A stretch of 33,399 bases of DNA, taken from the NCBI GenBank assembly GCA_030156435.1, contig JASGMM010000028.1, positions 1-33,399 of the forward strand, written 5' to 3'. Below the pieces are notes generated by a model that saw only the letters and a program-made list of their open reading frames with translations, had not been told where the DNA came from and did not search any database. The position numbers were made by a program, and so were the translations under genes. This DNA is from Clostridiales bacterium. Lineage in GTDB: Bacteria; Bacillota; Clostridia; Mahellales; Mahellaceae. Numbering within the stretch: the first letter of the stretch is position 1; each line of letters begins with the position of its first letter. This document shows positions 7,710-15,695 of this stretch, piece by piece.

Positions 7710-7765
7710 TAACAATTTTTGTATTAAGTTATTTGGTATTTCAAAGCATACAAGGGGGAAACGAT

Positions 7766-9332
7766 GTGGCAAAATACACTATAGGTATCGATTACGGTAC
7801 CGAATCGGCGAGAGCACTGCTGTTAAACCTCGATACAGCAGAAGAAGTGGCGACCGCAGCCATGAACTATCCGCACGGCGTTATGGACGAAAGGCTGCCC
7901 AACGGCATGGCCCTTCCACCGGACTGGGCGCTGCAGCATCCCGACGATTACATAGAAGTCCTGAAACATATAATACCCGAAGTCATAAAAGGTATCGACA
8001 AAGAAGAAGTGATAGGCATAGGCATAGACTTCACTTCATGCACGATATTACCCACCAAAAAAGACGGTACACCGCTTTGCGATATAGATGCATACAAAAA
8101 TAACCCACATGCATACGTGAAACTATGGAAACATCATGCCGCACAAGACGAAGCCAACCGCCTGAACGAGATAGCCAGACAACGAGACGAAAGCTTTCTT
8201 GAACGTTACGGCGGCAAGATATCCAGCGAATGGGTGATCCCCAAAATATGGCAGATACTGAACGAGGCCCCCGAGATATACGAAGCTGCTGACAGGATCA
8301 TGGAAGCAACCGACTGGGTAATCATGATGCTGACCGGTAACGAAAAACGGAACAGTTGCACAGCCGGATACAAAGCCATATGGAGCAAAAAAGAAGGATA
8401 CCCGTCGAACGAATTCTTCGCAGCCCTTGATCCCAGACTAGAACACATTGTAGACGAAAAACTGAGCCGCGAGCTTTACCCTGTAGGCACAAAAGCAGGA
8501 GGCTTGACACAAGCGATGGCACAGATGACCGGGCTAAAACCCGGCATAGCAGTCGCAGTAGGCAACGTAGACGCTCACGTATCAGTACCAGCGATGGGCG
8601 TCACATCACCAGGCAAGATGGTCATGATAATGGGCACATCCATATGCCACATGGTATTATCAGAACAAGAAATACACGTACCCGGCATATGCGGAGTAGT
8701 AGAAGACGGAATAATACCCGGACTATTCGGATACGAAGCTGGACAATCAGCCGTAAGCATCAAAACTCAAACCAGGACAAAGCGGCCTAATAGCCATCGA
8801 CTGGTGGAACGGCAACAGGAGCATACTAGTAGATGCCGATCTTACCGGAGTGATACTGGGCATGACGCTGCTGACCAAACCCGAAGAAATATACAGAGCG
8901 CTGATAGAAGCCACGGCATACGGAACCAGGACCATAATAGACGACTTCAACCAACACGGCGTATCAGTAGAAGAACTATACGCATGCGGAGGCCTGCCCG
9001 AAAAGAACAAAATGCTCATGCAAATATACTCAGACGTAAGCGGACTACCTATAAAGATAGCCAAATCCAGCCAGACGCCAGCCTTAGGGGCGGCAATGTT
9101 TGGAGCAGTAGCAGCAGGCAAAGAACAGGGGGGCTTCGAGAGCATATTCGAAGCAGCGCGTAAAATACCGAAACTAAAAGACGAAGAATACAAGCCGATA
9201 GCCGCCAATGCGGAAATATACGAAAAGCTATATCAAGAATACAAAACGCTGCACGATTACTTTGGCAGAGGAGCCAATGACGTGATGAAACGCTTGAAGG
9301 CCATAAAGAAATCGTACAGCGATGAGAAATAA
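7766..9332 (+). pseudogene. araB: L-ribulokinase (AraB, FGGY family), internally deleted and frameshifted
   Basis: The gene starts at GTG 7766 (AAGGGGG seven bases upstream) and encodes the FGGY phosphate motif [10 protein letters not shown] (7-16). The first frame follows AraB to GYEAGQSAV (codon ending 8755), then becomes nonsense and runs to a stop at 9163. From 8757 another frame resumes as [10 protein letters not shown] and follows AraB to the end, [15 protein letters not shown]. In Bacillus AraB about 35 residues, beginning GDIFAW, separate these blocks, so roughly 105 bp are missing and the lost length is 2 modulo 3. The encoded kinase would lose part of its C-terminal domain and is very likely inactive unless this is an assembly error. 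Its intact role would be ATP-dependent phosphorylation of L-ribulose. Codons favour A endings (GTA, GCA, ACA, ATA) more than in neighbouring genes. Confidence 0.88.
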
Positions 9333-9342
9333 GGAGGAAGAG

Positions 9343-10116
9343 ATGGACGTGCTAACTTCTTTCAAACTCAACGGCCGGGTGGCTATAGTTACCGGCGCTG
9401 CACAAGGCTTGGGCAAGGCTATGGCAGAAGCATTGGCTCAAGCCGGCGCTGATGTGGTGATAGCTGATATAAATATGGAAAATGCTGATTCTGCAGCTCA
9501 GGAGCTGCAGCGATTTGGTACCGACGTTGTGCCTATGAAAGTCGATGTGACCGATCGAGCACAGGTACAACAGATGATCGATAACGTAGGCAAGCGTTGG
9601 GGTAGATTGGATATACTTGTTAACAATGCCGGTATTGTCCGAAATGTACCAGCAGAAGAGATGAGCGAAGAGGATTGGCACGATGTTATAAACTTAAACC
9701 TTAATGCGGTATTTACATGTTCACAAATAGCCGGGCGCATGATGATACGTCAAAATGGCGGCAATATAATAAATATTGCATCCATGTCGGGCATTATAGT
9801 AAACAATCCGCAGCCGCAAATCTCGTATAATGTATCCAAGGCCGGGGTCATTATGTTGACTAAATCATTGGCGGCGGAATGGGCCAAGTATAATATACGT
9901 GTCAATGCTATAGCGCCAGGTTATATGAAGACGTCCATGACCGAAGAAAATCTAAAAACAGATATGGCAAAACAGTACTGGCTGGGATTAACGCCTATGC
10001 AAAGGGCAGGCCTTCCTGAAGAATTAGGTGGAGCTGTAGTATATTTGGCTTCGGATACTTCCAGCTTTATGACAGGCCATACTATGGTTATCGATGGTGG
10101 TTACACAGTGTGGTAG
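9343..10116 (+). CDS. Short-chain dehydrogenase/reductase, probable polyol or sugar dehydrogenase
   Basis: This 257-residue classical SDR carries TGAAQGLG (17-24, dinucleotide binding), an acidic D42 after the second strand that favours NAD over NADP, NNAG (94-97), catalytic S147, Y162 and K166 (SYNVSKAG), and NAIAPGY after the active site. The ATG at 9343 is chosen because AAGGAGG stands five bases upstream; an ATG 21 bases earlier has no site. It lies ten bases after the araB remnant, within the same operon. The segment after the catalytic Tyr resembles arabinitol, sorbitol and gluconate dehydrogenases. A coherent inference is pentitol oxidation to ribulose or xylulose for the neighbouring kinase. 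Exact substrate is unknown. Confidence 0.82.
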   Translation: MDVLTSFKLNGRVAIVTGAAQGLGKAMAEALAQAGADVVIADINMENADSAAQELQRFGTDVVPMKVDVTDRAQVQQMIDNVGKRWGRLDILVNNAGIVRNVPAEEMSEEDWHDVINLNLNAVFTCSQIAGRMMIRQNGGNIINIASMSGIIVNNPQPQISYNVSKAGVIMLTKSLAAEWAKYNIRVNAIAPGYMKTSMTEENLKTDMAKQYWLGLTPMQRAGLPEELGGAVVYLASDTSSFMTGHTMVIDGGYTVW

Positions 10117-10158
10117 TAATCTTTTAACACTGCTCATATTTGTAGGAGGCAATTGAGT

Positions 10159-10644
10159 ATGAAGAAAGTTTATTTAATTCCTATGATATTAGTTCCGGCC
10201 TTAATTGGGTATGTTTATAACATGCTCTTATTAATTCCTATCTTGGGCACGCTGTTACTCTATATCTTACCATTAGCGATGTTAGTTTATTGGTTTTGGG
10301 TAGGAAGTAAATTTGCTGAATTCAATTGGAGCTTGCCAATCTCGATTCTGGTAGGAAATAGCTTTGGAATACTATCCTTAATCATTTATTTTTGGCAATT
10401 TTTATTCATAACAGATTCAGAAAGAAATTTATTTCTGGCAGCATTATCGCAAATGTTTACCTCATGTACTAATATATTTGTTGCAAGGGTAGCGATTTTA
10501 TTTGAGCCAGATAAAAACGTTGTCGGGCAAGTTTCATTTACAGCTGTGCAAATTTTGGGATTAATATTTATGATGATAATATTTGCAATTGGTTACATAT
10601 GGTCAAAAAAGAAAGCTCGAGCAAATGCAGTTGCATGTCAATAG
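10159..10644 (+). CDS. Small integral membrane protein, function unknown
   Basis: This 161-residue protein begins MKKVYLIPMILVPALIGYVY and has about five hydrophobic spans (roughly 4-24, 26-48, 59-84, 90-112 weak, 128-150), with a basic KKKAR tail that would face the cytoplasm. AGGAGG lies nine bases before ATG 10159; an in-frame TTG two codons earlier is less likely. Base composition is richer in A+T than the adjoining SDR and ilvB genes. No family is recognised and no catalytic motif is visible. It follows the SDR by 42 bases and could be read through from the araB promoter. Confidence 0.6.
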   Translation: MKKVYLIPMILVPALIGYVYNMLLLIPILGTLLLYILPLAMLVYWFWVGSKFAEFNWSLPISILVGNSFGILSLIIYFWQFLFITDSERNLFLAALSQMFTSCTNIFVARVAILFEPDKNVVGQVSFTAVQILGLIFMMIIFAIGYIWSKKKARANAVACQ

Positions 10645-10659
10645 TGAAAAAATTTTTTC

Positions 10660-10688
10660 TTGCCATAACCCTGAAGTTGTGGTATAGT
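10660..10688 (+). promoter_or_regulatory. Sigma-A promoter of the T-box/ilvB unit
   Basis: TTGCCA (10660-10665), 17-bp spacer and TATAGT (10683-10688) lie about 40 bases upstream of Stem I of the T-box leader. Confidence 0.7.
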
Positions 10689-10730
10689 TGTATCATGAAA
10701 ATTGTATACATAATTCGTTAAAGGCTATGA

Positions 10731-10983
10731 AGGGGAGAGTAGCTATCATATAGGAGCTTACAGAGAGCCGGGCCGAAGCTGAGAACCGGTAGCGCGGTGA
10801 TAGCAAAAGTAGCCCTGGAGTTGCTGAACTGAAATATAAATATAGAGTAGGTTCAGACGGAAGCGCCCGTTATAAGCGCAGGGTATATTTATATGTACCT
10901 GCGGAGGTTGTTGCCGCGAGGCAGCAATAAAATTGGGTGGTAACACGAAATATAACCTTTCGTCCCTATAAGGACGGAGGGTT
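10731..10983 (+). promoter_or_regulatory. T-box riboswitch leader, probably valine-specific
   Basis: This leader senses uncharged tRNA and controls ilvB by antitermination. Stem I is visible: GCTATCA (10742-10748) pairs with TGATAGC (10798-10804), below it GGG pairs with CCC (10813-10815), and the apical part has the conserved AGAGAG at about 10772. The specifier loop has the loop-E element AGTA on the 5' side; on the 3' side AAAAGTAG gives GUA (Val, 10809-10811) as best specifier. The T-box sequence GGGTGGTAACACG (10935-10947) carries the UGG bulge with U10941 next to it, which pairs with discriminator A73. That excludes Ser (G73), the other possible register (AGU). A valine signal fits acetolactate synthase. 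Confidence 0.9.
10954..10983 (+). terminator. T-box attenuator terminator
   Basis: AACCTTTCGTCC (10954-10965) pairs over all 12 bases, with two G-U pairs, with GGACGGAGGGTT (10972-10983) around a six-base loop, followed by TTATTTATATT. Its 5' arm would otherwise pair with the T-box sequence to form the antiterminator. Confidence 0.85.
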
Positions 10984-11004
10984 TTATTTATATTAAAATT
11001 TAGG

Positions 11005-11042
11005 AAAGGAGGAAGGTCATTCGAATAGAATGACCGGCTTTA
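11005..11042 (+). promoter_or_regulatory. ilvB: Ribosome site separated from the ilvB start by a perfect hairpin
   Basis: AAAGGAGG (11005-11012) ends 30 bases before the ATG, too far for normal initiation. Between them GGTCATTC (11015-11022) and GAATGACC (11028-11035) form a perfect 8-bp hairpin with loop GAATA. If folded, the effective distance is nine bases (AA plus GGCTTTA), which is optimal. No better ribosome site is adjacent to the start. Confidence 0.65.
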
Positions 11043-12734
11043 ATGAAAATAACCGGAGCAGAAGCTATCATAAAGTGTTTGGAAGAACAGGGAGTCGATC
11101 TGATATTTGGCTACCCGGGTGGCGCTGTTTTGCCCTTGTATGATGCGCTTTACGGTTCCAATATAACGCATATATTGCCATGCCATGAACAGGCGGCCAC
11201 GCATGCGGCTGACGGCTACGCCAGAGCCAGCGGCAAGGTGGGGGTGGTATTTGCTACTTCCGGGCCAGGTGCCACCAATACCGTTACCGGTATTGCCAAT
11301 GCATATATGGATTCAGTGCCAATGGTAGTCTTTACAGGTCAGGTGGCATTATCGCTGCTGGGCAAGGATTCTTTCCAAGAGGTAGATATAACAGGCATTA
11401 CCATGCCGATTACGAAACATAATTATATAGTGAAAGATGCCCAGCGTTTGCCGAACATAATAAGGGAGGCTTTTAATATAGCCCGTTCAGGACGACCCGG
11501 TCCGGTGCTTATAGATGTGCCTAAAGATATGCAGACTACTTTACTGGACTATGAGCCTATGTCAGTATCTGTCGAATATGAGAGTTGTAATATATACAGC
11601 AAGACATGTATGGATGAAGACGAGTTAAAAGCAAACATAAACCAAGCTGCACGTCTCCTGTCAGAGGCCAACAGCCCGGTTATATATGCTGGCGGCGGCG
11701 TTATAATATCGCGTGCTCATGAGGAACTGAGGGCGTTTGCTGAGAAACTGAAGATTCCGGTGGTTTCTTCCCTTATGGGTCTTGGCGGATTTCCTGCCAA
11801 CCATCCGCTTTTTCTGGGATTGGTAGGCATGCATGGCAGCCGTTATGCGAACTATACGGTGTCCAACAGCGATGTGTTAATAGCTATAGGGGCGAGGTTT
11901 AGCGACAGGGTTATAAGCAACGTGCGACGCTTCGCACCAAATGCTAAGATAATCCATATAGATATAGATCCGGCCGAGCTCGGGAAAAATATTAGAGTAG
12001 ATGTGCCGATAAACGGCGATGTCAAGACGATATTGAAGGAATTATTGGATATGGTGCCCGAAAAAGCTTTCAACGGGTGGAATAAACAGGTGCAGCAATG
12101 GAGAGAACAGTATAAGCTAAAAACAGATTTTGGCTCGGGACAGCTAAAACCTCAATATATCGTTCAGAAGATATATGAATTGACACAGGGCTTTGGCATA
12201 GTGACCACTGAGGTAGGTCAAAATCAGATATGGGCCGCTCAGTATTTTAATTATGCAGAGCCTCGAAGCTTTATCTCATCAGGTGGCTTGGGTACAATGG
12301 GGTACGGTTTGCCCGCCGCTATAGGAGCGCAGCTTGCCAGACCCGATAGACGCGTTATAAACGTGGCTGGCGATGGAAGTTTTAAGATGAATTCGAATGA
12401 ATTATCGACGGCTGTTAAGTATAAGTTACCCATTGTAGAAGTGATTTTAAATAACCATGCTTTGGGTATGGTAAGGCAATGGCAACGGCTGTTCTATCAA
12501 GGCCGTTTCTCGCATACGACATTGGGCGTTGACACCGACTTCGTTAAATTGGCGCAGGCGCATGGAGCGGAGGCTTTGAGAATAACCAAGAATGAAGAAG
12601 TGGAGGATGCGTTAAGGCATGCTTTGTCTATCACCGACCGGCCCACGCTTATAGAGTGCGATATAGACAACGATGAAAAGGCGTATCCTATGGTGGCACC
12701 GGGTGCGGGTATAGATGAAATAATAGATGAATAA
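11043..12734 (+). CDS. ilvB: Acetolactate synthase, large (catalytic) subunit
   Basis: This 563-residue ThDP enzyme joins two pyruvates to acetolactate (valine, leucine) or pyruvate with 2-ketobutyrate (isoleucine). Seen are the three family domains: the N-terminal Pyr domain with catalytic E49 in CHEQAATHAADGYARASG, a central FAD/Rossmann-like domain, and the C-terminal ThDP motif from GDGSF (G443-D444) to NN about 28 residues later. Residues GYPGGAVLPLYDAL (23-36) and the FQEVD region support biosynthetic IlvB rather than pyruvate oxidase. Length is typical. The start fixes the N-terminus MKITGAEAI. No ilvN regulatory-subunit gene follows, unlike most biosynthetic loci; it may be elsewhere. 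The T-box leader upstream provides amino-acid control. Confidence 0.93.
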   Translation: MKITGAEAIIKCLEEQGVDLIFGYPGGAVLPLYDALYGSNITHILPCHEQAATHAADGYARASGKVGVVFATSGPGATNTVTGIANAYMDSVPMVVFTGQVALSLLGKDSFQEVDITGITMPITKHNYIVKDAQRLPNIIREAFNIARSGRPGPVLIDVPKDMQTTLLDYEPMSVSVEYESCNIYSKTCMDEDELKANINQAARLLSEANSPVIYAGGGVIISRAHEELRAFAEKLKIPVVSSLMGLGGFPANHPLFLGLVGMHGSRYANYTVSNSDVLIAIGARFSDRVISNVRRFAPNAKIIHIDIDPAELGKNIRVDVPINGDVKTILKELLDMVPEKAFNGWNKQVQQWREQYKLKTDFGSGQLKPQYIVQKIYELTQGFGIVTTEVGQNQIWAAQYFNYAEPRSFISSGGLGTMGYGLPAAIGAQLARPDRRVINVAGDGSFKMNSNELSTAVKYKLPIVEVILNNHALGMVRQWQRLFYQGRFSHTTLGVDTDFVKLAQAHGAEALRITKNEEVEDALRHALSITDRPTLIECDIDNDEKAYPMVAPGAGIDEIIDE

Positions 12735-12742
12735 AAAAATTT

Positions 12743-12807
12743 CTCCAATCTAACATATTCTAGGACAGGATGTTATATCTATATTAATAGGAAAATGTGG
12801 ATTGGAG
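12743..12807 (+). promoter_or_regulatory. Inverted repeat that could sequester the sipL ribosome site
   Basis: CTCCAATC (12743-12750) is complementary to GATTGGAG (12800-12807), which overlaps the GGAGGAG ribosome site of the next gene. In a transcript reading through from ilvB, pairing would hide the site. A transcript starting between the arms would lack the 5' arm and be translated freely. Confidence 0.35.
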
Positions 12808-12817
12808 GAGAAATAAT

Positions 12818-14377
12818 ATGCCGCTGGAATTTTTGCGCAGTACTATAAAAACGGGTCAGTTAATAGCTAAAGCATCGACCGAATCGGTGGTAGAAGGGGA
12901 TATAATAGTATCCGACATGAGACCGGACATAGCCAGGGTGCTATGGATAGACGGAACGGTAAACATAAGCAGTAGCGAAGTTATCCAGGATAAGGTGATG
13001 ATCGAAGGGGCTATAGATTTCAATATAATATATGTGCCCGAGGGAGAAGACGGATTACCGCAAAATATGGAGGGGAGTATATCGTTCAACCAATATATGG
13101 ATGTACCCGGTGCCAAGCCAAAGGCAAGCTGTGATTTGGACGTTAAGCTACAATATATCGATCATGCTTTGTTAAACAGTCGTAAATTGGATGTGAAAGC
13201 CATAGTGGCCATTGACGCCAATATTATAGACGAAATCCAATTGGATATTGCTTCGGATGTAAATGGCCTTAGCGATATAGAAGTCCAAAGGCAGGGTATA
13301 TCCTTGACAAAAGTGGTAGGCAGCGGTTCGTCGCAGGTTTTGCTTCGCCAGGGCGTGGAGCTTCCGGATGATAAACCTTCTATAAAGGAACTGATATATT
13401 ATAAGATAAAGCCCTTGATAAGTGACTTTACTGTGCTGGATAACAGGGTAAACATTAATGGCATTTTGCATATATTCGCTCTGTATGTTACAGAAGAACA
13501 GTATGATCTGATAGAAAATATAGAGGATGACATTGAATTCGAGCATACAATAGATGTGCCTGGAGCAAATGTAGGTCTAGACTGTCTGCCCAAAGCGGAA
13601 GTAAGCGATATATCGGTGGATATAAAAGAGAATCCGCTGGGGGAAATGCGTATTATAAATCTGGAAACCATGTTGGACTTAAAAGTATCGCTCTTTGAAA
13701 AAGATGAGCTGGAATTTATAAGTGACATGTATGCTGTAGCCGCCGCTCTTAAAGCCGAGACGAAAGAGATGAAGCCGATGGAATATCTGGGCTCTGTACG
13801 ATCCGAAGCCTCGTTTAAAGGGATTGCGGAAATATCTGCCGGCCCCGAGATAGATAAGATTTATGCCGTCAAGGGTGATGCGTTGATCTCTGAATGCAGC
13901 GTAGAGGACGACAATATAAATTTAGAAGGGTTCGTTAGAATTGAAGGCCTGTATTCGGCGGCTTATTCCCAACAACTTGTGCATAGCTTTATTCAGGAGA
14001 TACCGCTTAAGGCGTCTATGACTATGGATGGCGTAAAATCTGACAGTGTGATAAAGCTAGATACATTGGTGAAAGACATAGCTTACAGCCTCGTATCTGC
14101 CGATTCGGTGGAGATAAATGGCCACATTGTTCTGGATGCGGCTATATGGGGCTCGGCGCCGGTAAAAGTTATAGTGGATGCACAAGTTTCAGAGGAACCG
14201 CCGGAGAAGCCTACCGGAATAATAATTTACTTCGTACAGCCAGGCGATACGCTGTGGTCTGTGGCCAAACGCTACAGAACCACTATTGAGAGATTGAGGG
14301 CGCTTAATGAATTGGATGATGAAGCCGATGTGGCCACAGGCAGCAAGCTCATTATATATAATAATATAGCAGTTTAG
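12818..14377 (+). CDS. sipL: SipL-like spore-coat morphogenesis protein (DUF3794 repeats plus LysM)
   Basis: This 519-residue protein matches SipL of clostridia, which binds SpoIVA by its LysM domain and is needed for coat encasement of the forespore. It has tandem DUF3794-type beta-rich units (about 30-160, 180-290 and 330-430; each with FxxxxxVPGA-like segments such as MDVPGAKP and IDVPGANV) and a C-terminal LysM domain, IYFVQPGDTLWSVAKRYRT onward to residue 515. No signal peptide is present, as expected for a mother-cell protein. ATG 12818 follows GGAGGAG by seven bases and is preferred to an upstream GTG. No good sigma-A promoter is evident before it; sigma-E control is known for the C. 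difficile gene and is plausible here. Confidence 0.88.
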   Translation: MPLEFLRSTIKTGQLIAKASTESVVEGDIIVSDMRPDIARVLWIDGTVNISSSEVIQDKVMIEGAIDFNIIYVPEGEDGLPQNMEGSISFNQYMDVPGAKPKASCDLDVKLQYIDHALLNSRKLDVKAIVAIDANIIDEIQLDIASDVNGLSDIEVQRQGISLTKVVGSGSSQVLLRQGVELPDDKPSIKELIYYKIKPLISDFTVLDNRVNINGILHIFALYVTEEQYDLIENIEDDIEFEHTIDVPGANVGLDCLPKAEVSDISVDIKENPLGEMRIINLETMLDLKVSLFEKDELEFISDMYAVAAALKAETKEMKPMEYLGSVRSEASFKGIAEISAGPEIDKIYAVKGDALISECSVEDDNINLEGFVRIEGLYSAAYSQQLVHSFIQEIPLKASMTMDGVKSDSVIKLDTLVKDIAYSLVSADSVEINGHIVLDAAIWGSAPVKVIVDAQVSEEPPEKPTGIIIYFVQPGDTLWSVAKRYRTTIERLRALNELDDEADVATGSKLIIYNNIAV

Positions 14378-14382
14378 ATTAC

Positions 14383-14412
14383 AGGCTCTGTATGCTCAAC
14401 CATACAGAGCCT
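14383..14412 (+). terminator. Strong hairpin after sipL
   Basis: AGGCTCTGTATG (14383-14394) and CATACAGAGCCT (14401-14412) form a perfect 12-bp stem with a six-base loop, five bases past the stop codon. No T-run follows, so termination may be inefficient or the stem may protect the mRNA 3' end. Confidence 0.6.
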
Positions 14413-14459
14413 ACGTATGCATCAGGGGGGCATAAACAGTCGAAAACCTGGACAAGCTG

Positions 14460-14488
14460 TTGGACTTATTGCAATTATGCGGTATAAT
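14460..14488 (+). promoter_or_regulatory. Sigma-A promoter of the capA-like gene
   Basis: TTGGAC (14460-14465), 17-bp spacer, TATAAT (14483-14488), about 30 bases before the start codon. Confidence 0.75.
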
Positions 14489-14517
14489 AATAGCAAAACG
14501 ATTGCAAGGAGAAGAAT

Positions 14518-15681
14518 ATGCTGCCTAAATATATACTTTGCATAGTATTGACTGTCAGCATGATTATAACAACAGCTGGCTGTTCGTGGCTGTCTCCGAC
14601 GCCACAGCGCCCAGAAGCTCAATCCGAGCCGCAGCCGCAACCTGAACAGCAGCTTGTTCAACCTGAGCCGGAACCTTTGCCGCCCCCTCCAGATAAGGAC
14701 CTGAAACTTGTCGCGGCAGGAGATATAATGCTGTCAGCCAACAGGGCCGCCGGTATACAGATGGCAGAGCACGGCTATAAATACCCGTTTGAAGATGTTA
14801 AGGATAAACTCGCAGCCGGCGATATAGCATTTGCTAATATGGAAAGCCCTATATCTACGACGGGCAAAAAACTACCTGGCAAAGGTATAACATTTCGCAC
14901 CGATCCGATTGTGCTGGATGGCTTAAAATATGCCGGCATAGATATAGTGTCGCTGGCGAATAACCATATATTGGATTACGATGATCCGGCATTGCTGGAT
15001 ACATTGCGCTTGTTGGATGAAGCGGACATATACAGGGTAGGGGCCGGCAAAAATATAGGAGAAGCCAGAAGCCCTGCCATTATAGAGAAGAACAGCTTAA
15101 GAGTGGCATTTTTAGCTTATAGCGACATGGCCGATATATACTTCAGCAATGCATATAAAAAGGTATTTGCTGCTGCTGATGATAAGCCTGGAGTTGCGCC
15201 TACAGACAGCGATATGATATTAGATGATGTAAGAGCGGTAAGACCACAGGCCGATATAGTAATCGTATCTTTGCATTGGGGCGTGGAGGACAGCAATGAC
15301 ACTACGTCTCAACAAAAGGAGATGGCCCACAGCATTATAGATGCCGGGGCAGATGCTATATTGGGGCATCATCCGCATGTATTGCAGGGGGTGGAAATAT
15401 ATAACGGTAAGCCTATAGTTTATAGTTTGGGCAATTTCATATTCGATCAACTGAAGGAGAATAATAAGCAGTCTATGATACTGGAGCTGGACTTTACCAA
15501 TGATAAATGGACAGCAGCTAAGGCATATCCTGTCTATATGCAAGACAAAGGTCATCCTGTTATAGCCTCCGGTTCAAAAAAGGATGAGATATTGAATAAG
15601 ATTGCTGAATTATCACAGGATATGGGAACTAAGACTGAGATAACCGAAGATAGCGTTATATTCGATATTGATAAACAATAG
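14518..15681 (+). CDS. CapA-family metallophosphatase-like lipoprotein
   Basis: This 387-residue protein is exported and lipid-anchored: a hydrophobic segment (4-19) ends in lipobox TTAGC with C22, followed by a Pro/Gln/Glu-rich linker (27-60). The PGA_cap domain runs from LKLVAAGDIMLS (about 61) to the end, with metal-site motifs GDIML, ANMESP, SLANNHILDY, SLHWG and GHHPHVLQG, then KPIVYSLGNFIFD. Relatives take part in poly-gamma-glutamate synthesis, but many single-copy clostridial members lie outside any cap operon, as here, and their reaction is unknown. Start ATG 14518 follows AAGGAGAAG. The AEC transporter gene begins 14 bases after its stop. Confidence 0.85.
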   Translation: MLPKYILCIVLTVSMIITTAGCSWLSPTPQRPEAQSEPQPQPEQQLVQPEPEPLPPPPDKDLKLVAAGDIMLSANRAAGIQMAEHGYKYPFEDVKDKLAAGDIAFANMESPISTTGKKLPGKGITFRTDPIVLDGLKYAGIDIVSLANNHILDYDDPALLDTLRLLDEADIYRVGAGKNIGEARSPAIIEKNSLRVAFLAYSDMADIYFSNAYKKVFAAADDKPGVAPTDSDMILDDVRAVRPQADIVIVSLHWGVEDSNDTTSQQKEMAHSIIDAGADAILGHHPHVLQGVEIYNGKPIVYSLGNFIFDQLKENNKQSMILELDFTNDKWTAAKAYPVYMQDKGHPVIASGSKKDEILNKIAELSQDMGTKTEITEDSVIFDIDKQ

Positions 15682-15695
15682 AAGAGGATGTCGAC

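Noticed and set aside
7698-7710. CcpA catabolite-response element in the araB promoter
   Set aside because: The left half matches, but the required CA of the right half is TG.
10809-10811. Serine (AGU) or lysine (AAG) as the T-box specifier by a shifted register
   Set aside because: The base after UGG is U, which pairs with A73; tRNA-Ser has G73, and neither amino acid fits ilvB.
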